Shown: piece by piece, positions 43,501 through 55,500 of the stretch | Layout of the letters: each line of letters starts with the position of its first letter | How positions within the stretch are numbered: position 1 is the first letter of the stretch | From: Enoplolaimus lenunculus | Lineage: Eukaryota > Nematoda > Enoplea > Enoplida > Thoracostomopsidae | Direction of reading: 5' to 3' | Length of the DNA: 64,000 bases | Assembly (NCBI GenBank): GCA_030248215.1 | Contig: JASANG010001979.1 | Coordinates: 124,001-188,000, forward strand | Program-made: the position numbers and the translations under genes | Notes under the pieces: generated by a model | The model's database searches: none | Told to the model about the DNA's origin: nothing | What the model saw: only the letters and a program-made list of their open reading frames with translations

Positions 43501-46500
43501 TTGTAGGAACCTTAGCATTTTAACACAAAAAATTTCTGACTAGGGGCGTATGCTCCCCGACCCCTTCTCTGTATCCGCTCGTGCGTACATATATCAATAT
43601 ATACTTGAGGAATAAATATTTGTTACGAAGTACCGGCCTATTTTATAGTATCAAGGCCTTAGTGATGCGGCACGATCTTACATTCCGGGCAGCGAATTTC
43701 AACGCTTTATTCGTCAATTGCCGCAGCATCATCAGCACCAACATCAACAACAACAACAACAACTGTGTCAGTCGAAAGATTTATCAAGCAGCCGCCGTTC
43801 CGCTGGTCGAGACCCATTGTAAGTTGAGGCTAGGCTGATTAAGGCAAGGGCGTAATTAGAGATGCTCTTAGGTGTCGACCACCAGGGTGCGTCCTGATAT
43901 TAATTTACCGGTTACCGAAACCGGATATTTAATTTTTACTTGAAACTTAACCGGATATTTAATTTTTACTTGAAACGGAACCGGATATTTAATTTTTACT
44001 TGAAACAGAACGGATATTTGATTTTTACTTGAAACGGAACCCGATACGGATATCAGTTTTCGCCGGATATTAAACCGGAACCGGATATTCGGTCGCACCC
44101 TGTCAACCACCCATCCTTTGCGATCTTGATAGAAGGATTTTTAGAAACTCTTTCTATTGAAGACACAACAAACTCGTCTTTCAAAATTGTTACACAAGTT
44201 GCAAAACTTAAATAAAACTGCGACTGAAGTTAAGTTCCGACTGAATAAGGCATTGCTCCAAAATCCTTTCATTGTCTATAATCCTACATTTTAGCTGTGC
44301 AGTTGAAGCAGATTTTAGCTCAGTCAAAGACCATTCTTTTTAGCTGTATTTGCGTTCATTTTTTGTTTTTCATTTTATATGCGTCTTTAATATCGAGAAC
44401 CTAACGCTAAAATTCTAACTGTTGCCGTAAACAACCTGATCTCTTTGTTTCGTTTTGTTGAAGATATTAACGCAAGGATAAATGTAGAGACTGATTTTGC
44501 TTTGAAATATTTAAGTTAATAACTTTATAAATAATTTTTAATCTGCATATATAATTTATAATCCTAGGTTTTGTATGTAGAAATTCGCAAAATCAGCTTG
44601 TTTGGCTATTGGTTTTATTTAACAGTTTGCATTTCATACATGAGTTAAGCATCGAAGTAGTTGGCCTTTCCATATTTTAGAAGAACAAGTGTATCAGAAG
44701 AGAATCTTGCCGACTCCCGAGGCGAAGGTAAGTAATTGCAGTCAATATGCTATAGATCGTGGACTGTATTGCTATTTGATGTTTTTCGTGTGAAAAAGAT
44801 GTGTGCAGCTACGATAATATACCGTATGACAGTGACGAATTAGCGTGGGGACGTACAGGCCATGGCTTCACCATTAGAAATCAAAGCCAAAATTTTGTAG
44901 TTAAACGTTTTTCCGGCTAAAATTGCGTTTGGCTTCTTGCTCGCAAACGTTGTTTCTGGGTATGCCGCTAAGCATGGTTATTGTAATCTGAGGATAAAAT
45001 TAAAATTTATTATTGCAAATATAGAGCATTTCTGTAACATTAAAAAATCAGTCATTACCTACCCCGTTTTCAATTTCAAAATGCATGACATCTCTTCGCT
45101 GTAATTTGCTTAACTCCTTACATTTCCAGCATCGGTGACCGCTGTTGGTTCGGGCAAAACACTTGCGTCAAACAGATTTTCTGCAGCTGACTTCCTGCTA
45201 CCGCCTCGGATCCCAACCTCAACAGGTTACCCACTTATCCAGGGTGTGTTCACTAGCCCTAATCCTGAATTCAGTAAACAACAAAATCCACAATCAAATT
45301 CAGTAATTGGATCGCATCAATTGACTGCTAAACGTCAGTTGAGTTCAATCGACGATTATTCATCCACTCCTGCTGCAGCTCAAACTCCGCCCATCAGTCG
45401 TACAACAGCTACTCCTGGCAGTAACAATAATAGTAAAGACTTTCTTAGAAGTAAATATCTTTAGCAAGGGTTTGTTTACATAAGGTTACTGTAGGGACCC
45501 GTATAAGAGGGGGATTAATAAGAGTGGGTTTCCATTTTGAGTCCCAAACAAGCGGAGTCCGTATCCTTAATAAGATTCCGTAAGCGGATAGACTCCATAA
45601 ACCTTAATTGTCAGTTATCAATAATTGTAGTGCACAAATGACTCTACGACCAAATTAACTTTAGTTCGAAGCTTAGAATCATACTTAAGTTTTGAAAGTA
45701 CATTCCTAAATATAACCTTGCATTATCGCTCAAGTGTTTTATACAAGACAAATAAACGTTTAATTCAACGTATAGTTGCAATACCAGATATATATCAGTA
45801 ACGAAGGGTGATGGAGGGCGGGTTAAAAATAAATAACAGTCCGTAACCGAATAACAAGCGGGTCACCCTCTGGAGAAGCCAAATAAATATCAGTCTCCCA
45901 CTCTCTTATTCGGGTCAGTACAGTACACATACTTCACGTTTAAGGCTAGTTCTTAGCCTTACACTTGAGTTCAAGCTTACTCAAAAGGTTAGGCAATGCA
46001 TAGGATCAGGCGTATGGCTACGCATAAATTTGTTCTAAGCCTTTAAGCCTAAAAAGTTTAAGCGTAAATGTGTGTGCAAAGTGTGCAAAAGCCGACTGTT
46101 ACCACCCTGCATAAAGTGATCCCCGCACACATTATGGATTTAAATAATAAAATAGGCGTAGGCTTAAACTTAGGTTTAGGTTCAGGATTAGTATATAGAC
46201 TTATAGATGTTCGCTTCAGTCCCTTGTGTTGCTCTTGTCACCGCAAGCCTAACCATTATTGCTGTGCCAATTCATTCTTGAACGTTGGAACACAATATCT
46301 AAATTTGTTTTAAAAAGTTTCAATCCTAAAATCACAGGCACGATCGAAGCGTTTCAAGGTAATAGTCAAGTCCTTCCTTGCGGCGCTCTGGTTACAAACC
46401 TAACCATCAGTAGGAGCGTAGCCAGGATTTAAGTTCGGGACGGTATAACTTCATACAAAAGGACATTTCATGACCTGTATAGGATCTAAATGGTTATTCT

Positions 46501-49500
46501 AAACCCTGTCAATAGTGCTTGTTTCTTACCTCTCCATTCGGGCGGGGATATACATTCCATTTACTCGTCTATGGTTGTAGACCGGATTCAATTTTGTGGT
46601 GGGCCGCGCCTATTACTTAAGTATATAGTTTTATTTTTAAGTATCTATTTCAGTTAACAGTTATTCGTTATCCATATTTTTGACAAAGTCATGGAAGTCA
46701 TGGTTCCCCTCTGGCTACGTCCCTGTCAACGGCGGATCCATGGGGGGCCACCCCGGCCGCGGCTCCCCCAACAGCATCTCGACAAAAATTATATACTTAG
46801 CAATTTTGTGACAATAGTTCGTGGTTTGTGTGTGGGTCAAAAGTAAGTTTATTACATGTGAAATTTTGCCCCCCCCCATTTTGAGGTCCTGGATCCGCCA
46901 TTGGTCCCTGTATCCCTCGCGCCATCGCCTTGTATACAACTGTGCTAAATATCATTGTATTATTTTGTTGTAGAGGAACGTCGTCGCGTCCGTCGTCGAC
47001 ATACGCTTAGTTCTGATGCGGCGATGACACACAGTCTTCAAAAGACGCATGTTCCGACAAAGTGTTCACAGTGTGGAACGTATACGTTTTTTCAAACTGT
47101 TCAATGTTCTGAGGTGTATATTTATGTTGCATATGCTTGTGTTAATCAATTCCCACATGAATATTTTCTGTTTCATCTAATATGTTATGTCAAGCTTGGA
47201 TTCGAAACCCCGCAAACTCTCGGGTGGTAATCGCTTATTTATCACACTTTCTGCAATGGAGCTTTACGCCGCAGTCGGTGAGGAATTTCATGTTTTGTGG
47301 AGTGGTGTTAAACACTGTGTATTCCGTATTTTTCAGCGCACACAGTTTAAAGCTGAGTTGCTCGTAGTATGCTCTCTGTGAAGCTATGTTTCATCTCTTA
47401 AATTTGTAATGGCCACCCAACATATGTTTGGGTGTATGTTTAATTTCGATGTATAGGGTACAAAGCGGAACTGTGATTATATCGGAATCAGAACAGCAAA
47501 TTTATACTGGGATCGGAGTCGGAATTCGGTTTGAATCGAAATTTTGATTGGAATTGGAATTCACGAAGCATCTTGATGTATACAGATTTGGCGTTCATTA
47601 ATCTAATTAATCTATACTGTGAAAGCTTCATATATTTTGTTTAAATCAAACTCTACGTTTCCAATTTACCTACTGTTTCAGTGTTATCTTAAGAAACGGG
47701 CGAATGTGGATACGTTGTACTTTGATTTTAAATCATACACAACCACAGACGCACAAACTATGAAAATGTACTGTGAAAATTAGAGATGTGTCGACACCAA
47801 AATTTTTGACGATGCCGATGCCGATTCCAACTTTAGTACACCATGTTTAATAAACAAATAGAATACTACATTAAATCATTACATGAAATCTTAAACCATA
47901 ACCGTCCTAAACGATTACAATTTTATAACAAGATTCACTTCAATTTTTTAACACAAACGCTTGAGAGATAACAGTTTTGCGGACCACACACTGATATGCG
48001 TTCAGAAATGAAATTGATAACATTCCAAATGTCTTTATGTGCAAAAAGTGTCAGCAAAGAATCGGCAATTTATTTGCAGTGCCGATGCCTATACCGATAC
48101 TCACGAATACTGCTGATTATTGCCGATGCCGACGGCGATTATTCGGTACATCCCTAGCGAAAATATTCATTTTAGTGTGGTCTTGCGTGGCACAAAGCTT
48201 GTCTTTCTCAGCTTCTCGTCCCGTGTTCTGATGCTGCTCGCAACATGAACGCCCAATTCACTAGGCGAATGTCGATATTTGGCGTACCTCTTAAATCCCA
48301 AATTGCCACCCAGCAACAACAACAAGAACAACAAGAACAACAACAACAACAACCGCAACCACAACAACAACAGAATCAAGAATCAAGTAGTACAACTGAC
48401 GTTCAGCGTATAGATTCTCCGCAACAACAAACACAATCCAGTAATGTTGATCGCTCACTGGCTGCAGCTGACAAATCTGCCATTTCGCCATCCAAAAGAC
48501 GTTTATGTTGTTCAACGTCAGTTAATGTTTCACTGGTGCCATTTCTATTACGAGCTTGCATTGCTGAGTTAGATCGATCCGGCATGATGATTAAGGTAAG
48601 CTCAACTTCGAAATGTTAAACAGACGTTATTTGAACATTTTTTAATTAATACTTTATCACTGGGTCTCTTCCATTGTCTCTCTTAGCGGGCTTTAACCGA
48701 AAAATTGTCTGGTTTTGTAAATGTTAGTGTTTCTGGGATTCTTACGGCCTCTCCTGATCATTTCACACCTAAATTATTTATGAAAAATTCAATTTTTTTA
48801 ATGTCCCTCCCACCCCTCTTGGGACAATGGGACCAAAAGATTTTGTCCCAAAATTAGATAAATGATGTACGATTCGACGCAATTGCGCAGCTAAGTCGAG
48901 TAGTGTTGAACTTTTCGCAATCAGACGATTGGTTAATGAGCAATAATCAAACAACTCATTTTACGTGCTGCCATCAATTCGAGATGGCGCCAAATAAGTT
49001 GTTTGATAACTCGTTAAGTAATCGTCTTATAAGCTCCGAAAGCTACGTCGAACCATATATGATTTGTCAAACATTTTAGCAAAAAATTTATTTAAAAACT
49101 AGAATTTCTGAAAATTTAAATTTACGTGTAAAAGTATATGAGGATGCTGTGAGAAGCTCAAATATGCAAAAAATTATTGAAATCTGACCATTTTTGGACA
49201 AAACCGACTGAGAATAACGGAAAAGCTCCCTGAGGTCTAGTTTCAAAAGCTAGAATTCGCATTCAGGACTCTCGAGTGAAATCATTTACCATTACCACAC
49301 AGCTATAACAGACAGCGCTGCGCGTTGTATATTTATTTCGCGTGCAGTTTGCGCAAAGTAGCCTACTAAATGTAAGTATTGGTTTGCTGCGTCTAAAATC
49401 CACCTTAAGTTTTAAAGGATAAGTAATATACATGGATTGGGTGTACACCTGTAAAACCCATGGCTGCGCGCCGGAGAGGTAAAGACTGGTTTATCCGCTT

Positions 49501-52500
49501 GGGAATGGATGAACTGGTTTTTGGTCAAACTTTTCCTTTAGGTTGTTTTGTGATTCACCAATAAATTCTTGAACACGCCAACGAGCGAGTGCTATTTTTT
49601 GTGTTCCAGGGGCTGTACAGAGTTTGTGGTGTCAAAAGTCAAATTGAAAATTTATGCGAAGATTTTGAACAAGATCGCTCCGTTGATTTGCGTAATGTTC
49701 ATCCCACAATTATTGCATCTGTTGTCAAACTATATCTTAGACAGGTAATTTTTTTCCATTGCAGCTGGAAACAAACCGACACAGGTTGGGTAAAAAGTAG
49801 AATTTTTAGTTTGGCTTATCGTCGTCCATATTCATTTGTAGTTCTTGCAAAATCCCAGTTGGCAACTGAGACGTTCCAAACCAAACAACATTGTTGTTCA
49901 AGACAGTCCAAACAGTTACTGGAACGCAAACTGATTCTGATTGGAGGATTGATTTCAATTTTATAAGAAGGTTCACTTCAATTTTTTAACACAAACGCTT
50001 GAGAGATAACAGTTTTACGGACCACATGCTGATATGCGTTCAGAAATGAAATTCATAGCATTCCAAATGTCTGTTATGTACAGTCAAACGCGATACCGCT
50101 CACAGATCAAATGTGAAAGCTATGCTCCTGGCTGGGAAATAAGGAAACAGCCGTTTTTTCACACGTTTATGGTTTATATTTCAGCTTCCGGAACCATTGC
50201 TGACATTCCAGTATTATCAGAAGTTGATTGATATTGTCACGGTATGTTTGTTTGTAGCTTTTGAAAAATTTAACGGTATTCAAGTTTAGTTTCTATTGCT
50301 ATTGTTCAAATGTTGAGATCAACAATTGCAGTAGTTCGCCAGTAACATATCACTAACTGGTAATGGGTGCTATACGCATTTGAGAATATGAGCACAGAGG
50401 TCAACTATTTATATTTCAGTATTACGCTGTGTTCATACTTTACCAGTGTAAATCTTCTTTTACTAAACAATATTAGATGCGCTTCATTGTTATTAAATTT
50501 ATATCCATTAGTATATGAAACCACTTATGGTACGAATACGTGTTTTCAAAAACTGCTCATGCACACTTTCCCCGCGTATAATGCTAAGGGTTAGGCTTAC
50601 GAAAAGGTTTTTGCAAAGGCTTAGGCTTTAGGTATCTTTAAGTAAGCCTTTTCCTAACCTTAACCTAAGCAGGAGCTTTAGCCTTGCCTAAGCATATTTG
50701 TAAGGGAAAGTGTTCAAGACCCGTAAAAAGATAACGCAGCATTCATACGGTAAAATTATTGCATCAAAAACTGGCACGCGCGGATAGGGCTTATAACATA
50801 ACCAGTAGCGGATTCCGAAATTTCCAAAAGGAACCGTGCACGACATAAAAGTGGTAAAACTCACAATCGAAAAGAGCAAGACACCAAATACCATTTTAAG
50901 ACTAAACCTTAATGGAAAATCTTGGTTTAAAGTTCTGTTGGTGAGTCTAGGACAGGGCGGGGGGACCCTCTTGGATCTGACAGTGAACATAGCATTAATA
51001 AATAAATATATATACCTAGATATATATGCTAAAGTATTTTATAGGAAAATCGACTTGAAAGTGAAACCGATTCTGCTGTTGTACGCTCTAATGTTCCACA
51101 GTTTAAAGATACTGTGCAACTTCTTCCTGACGTTAATCGTGAAACACTTAAATTGCTTGTACTTCATTTAAAACGGTAAGTTCAATGAATGTATCAAACT
51201 GCTATTTTAATTCAAACCCTAGCGTTAAGGCCCCAAGGTGTGCGATTTCAGTCAGAATCCGACGCGGATTTAGGAATATTTTTCATGGATCACTATGTTA
51301 TTAGTATTTATAATGTGCCACAGTGCTCTTCATAACAATGATTATTGCTAAACGCCAACTGTATCTTTTTGTCATTTAACTTTTATGATTTGATAGAAAA
51401 TATGCCTTATACGTTATGTATCTATATCAGATCATTAATTAAAGACAATAGCCGCTAATACAGTTTTTAGAGCAGAATATACCTCAAAATTCTCTCATAT
51501 GAAATCTCAGGTGTATTTTGCGGATGTTCTAATATTCTTATTTTACATTTTGTATTTTTAGCCTAACGTGGTTCGAATCAGAAAATCAAATGAATGCAAC
51601 CAACTTGGGTATTGTTTTTGGGCCAAATCTGCTTTGGAGAAGGTAATTTTATTACGTGTATTACGCTACAAACGAAGATGTGTTACGGAATCTGGAACTC
51701 ATGGAATTAAATGAAAAATGATCTACCCTATAGATCTCGACTAGTTTTGTTTAACAGTTCCATTTTTATGGCTGCATAGCCAACGGTTCGAAAATTATGG
51801 TACAGGAAATTCTACTGCTCGGAGCTAAGCGGTTAGCGCAACGTACATCGCAGCTTGTTCTAACGTTGTTTGATGCGTGGAAATTTATAACGAACAAAAG
51901 CCAATAGATAGCTCAGCCTGATTTGGGGGTCCAAATTGTTTACAGAACCCATGCGGTTGGAATAACAAGCTTACAAGGATTGCTAGACTTTTCTAGGGGC
52001 TGGCCAAAAGTTTTCTAGTTTTCTGGGGTGGCCGAACGACCTTGGCCCCTCTGGCTACCGGACCGCGTTGACATTTTTAATTAACAGCTTGTTTCAGCGA
52101 CGAAAGCGACGCTGGTCCGTCTTTGAGTAGCCTTCTCGATACGCCATTGCAAAATCGTGTTGTTGAAATATTGATCAACTATGCATACGTAAGTGCTGGT
52201 GGCATGTCATAGGCCAAACTGTTATTACGGCTAATTAATAATTGGTCAATGCATAACTACTATTCGGAGCAAATTGCAATGTATCATCATCGTGTTATTG
52301 AAATTCTGATCAACTACGCGTACGTAAGTACTGGTGCACATGTCGTACGCCAAACTGCTATTCAGCTAACAATTCTGCAAGGGAGAGTAATACTTTACTG
52401 ACGATGGGCTTTCATGGACGGTTGTTAGGAACCATGTGCCACTTATTACTACCAATCACAATTATTATTTTTCAAATTAATTTTAGGAGATATTCGAAAT

Positions 52501-55500
52501 TAACCCAACAGATGAATGGGAATCTTATCACGAATTTCAAGCATCGTTTCAAAACACCGAAGCAAGTGAGTTATGAAAACAAAATCAGTTTATTTCCGAG
52601 TTTATGATAATGGTCTGAGGGCTGGAAACTGTGCTAGAGTTTCGAATTAATTAATGAATGGTACTGAAATTGAAAACCATACAGGAAAACATCCCACGTT
52701 GATGCGCTTTCGAACAAAATAAATTTATCGAAATCCGTTCAACGGTTCTTGGGATGCTCTTCGAAGAACAGACAGATGGACAACTGCCTTTCGATCAGCG
52801 AATCAAAACATACAATGAGTCGTGGAGCTAATTTTGGAACTAGTGATCGGATTATATTTACTATGAATTTATAATCTCAATCAAGATTTTTCGTACCCTA
52901 AAATAGTTCACTTTATCATTGAATAAAGGATGTTCTTATTACAGTGTTCGTACTGTAGTGACCCGAGTAAGAGGGGGTAATAAGAGGGGAGTCTCGAATG
53001 TAAGTTCTAATGAATAGGACTCCGTATCCGTAATGAAAGTCCGTAAGCGGATAGAGTCCCTAAACCCTAACTAGAGTCGATAAATGTCAATTGTCCCTAA
53101 TTGTAGTGTATAAATAACTCCAGGCCCAAATAAAGTTGCGTTCGAAATTGTAGTGCATAAATAACTCCAGGCCCAAATAAAGTTGCGTTCGAAACTTTAA
53201 AGCATACCTAAATTTTGAACGTACATTCCTACGTTTAACCGTGCTTATCGCTTATTACATGGTCTAAATATAAAAAAATAAAATCTAAAAGCCAGCCCGA
53301 AAAAAATCCTGCGACCGCCAATGAGTCTAAGACATTAAATTGTTTAGTCGTTTGGTCTGTTGTGATTTCAGAACCTTCTCCGGGTAGAAGTAGTTCAAAT
53401 GATTCGAATACTTTTCAAGATTCTGGGTAAGTGGCTGGTAATTGCTAATATCAAGGGCATTTCAAATATCAGTTAACAAAAACTGTCTTGTCAATTTTTA
53501 GAAATCATATTTTCATTTTAATGGCTCGGCCGTAACGCCGACAGGATTCCTTCAGCTAACAATCTTTGGGCCCATGTAAACACCAGGCATGGGCGGAACG
53601 TTTTTCTGTGGGACTACAAAACAGTCAATTTAAGCTTAGGACTCACTTTTTGGTTAGGCTTATGTATAAACTCATTCTTACGCTTAGGCTTACGCTTAGG
53701 AATATGCTTATACGTTGAACTTGCTTGATGAATATGCTTCTGGGTATGTTTTAATAGTTTTAAGCCAAAACAGAATTGACGTACATTTTACGAGTATTTA
53801 CAATTATGTTTTTGGCTTAAAAATTAACTTTTTGTACATCGTACAATGTTTGTTACTGCTGTTTTACGAATTAATTGCTTTCAGGTTTACTTCATCGGAA
53901 AGTATGCTTCATCGCGATTTTCATTCAACTACACCAGATTTGCTCAAATCAAGACCAACATTGGTACGTTTGATTTTTGTTTGGGTTTTCGCAATAAATT
54001 AATATTGATGTTCTGTTGAATCTCACAGTAAATTTTGTGGCCGGGGCGTCGAATCTGTTGGTAGGGTAGTAAAAATCCTGTAATTGCAGCCGCGATTAGA
54101 ATGAATCAATTACAAGCTTCACTAACCGCTACCGGGTGGTCTTTGTTCGGGCGGTGTAAAAATGAATGTTTATACTATGCTTTCTTCAAAGCTGTAAAGG
54201 GCGGAACTGAGAATTGAATCAACAAGAGGAAACCAGATTTGAGTTGATTTGAAAACTGCAATATTACTAACAAAATTTTCTGTACTTTTTTAGATTGATC
54301 GGTCGCCTGCTTCTAGTCAAAGTGATGGAATCAATTCGCTAGGTAACTAATTTTGCCACGTTTCAGTAGTTATACTACAAATCTACTGCGGACCCTTTAC
54401 TGGTCGCGAATTATATTTAGAGAGAGTGCCAGAGTTCCTTTTGCTCCCATCACGTCCTAAAAATTGCAATCTTGCTGGTGAGTCATCGAAACCTTTGAAT
54501 AACCCTTAACCAAAATTTTTACATTCCTCTTAGTAAAGTGATTGGGTCGCGAAATATATTTAGAGAGAGAGAGCCAGAGTCCCTTTTGCTCCCATCACGG
54601 CCTAAAAATTGCAGTCTTGCTGGTGAGTCATCGAAACCTTTGAATAACCCTTAACCAAAATTTTTACATCACTCCTAGTAAAGTGATGGAACTAGGCGCC
54701 TTACGGGCCCTCTGCCACAGGCGCACCAAGTTTCATGTTCAATTTATAATTGGTAAGTTGTTACCACGGACGTACGCAGCATTTTCCACACACATTTCAA
54801 ACTAACGGCGATGTTTTTTCAGCGCCAACTGATGATAGGTAGTGCTACACACATTTTAGAATACGGTTAATTGATAGTCTATATCCATTAATCGTATTCT
54901 TAAATGTGTGTAACACAACAAATATCATCAATTGTTGGTCAGAAACAATTAGCCGTCAGTAGTTTCAAATGTGTGTAGCACGTATCATCAACGTTTTAGA
55001 CCAATAATTGATGATAGGTGGCGCTGCATACATTTGAGAATACGGGCAACTGTTTTAGACGAACAGTTGTCACCGGTTCCATCAACAACGCAACAACAAG
55101 CGACATCAAGGAATGCCACGCTGTCAACTGCAACCGCAACAACAACAACAACAACAGCAATTTCTGATCAATCTGGCATTGCAACTGCAACAGTGTCGCC
55201 ATCAGATGTGCATCGACTACTAATCGAAGAATCACAAGCGATCGTTCGTGAATTTGACTATCATTCGCGTAGCAGCAGCCGTGACGAGACTGAATCCGAG
55301 TTGACCGATAAAGAAAGGTGAACAAATTTGAGTTGAAAATTCCAGTTCTGATGACGTTGCATCAAATAATGAGACTTTAAATTTTGGAGTGAAAACTCGT
55401 AATTAAGTTGGCTGTTTGCAGAAAGCACAGGTCACAGTTAAAGCTTTAAACTAAAATGCTACCAGTCGTAGTGGGACTACATTTATTGAGCGAAGCTCAA

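Noticed and set aside
47669-47780. Acceptor CTGTTTCAG at 47682 followed by a Cys codon, considered as the second half of the C1 finger
   Set aside because: The frame lacks the HXXC and final Cys spacing; the exon at 48176 has them all and is in phase.
48291-48515. Val/Leu-rich - strand frames opposite the Gln repeat of exon 17
   Set aside because: Mirror images of the CAA/CAG run; the + strand frame is the one with domain homology.
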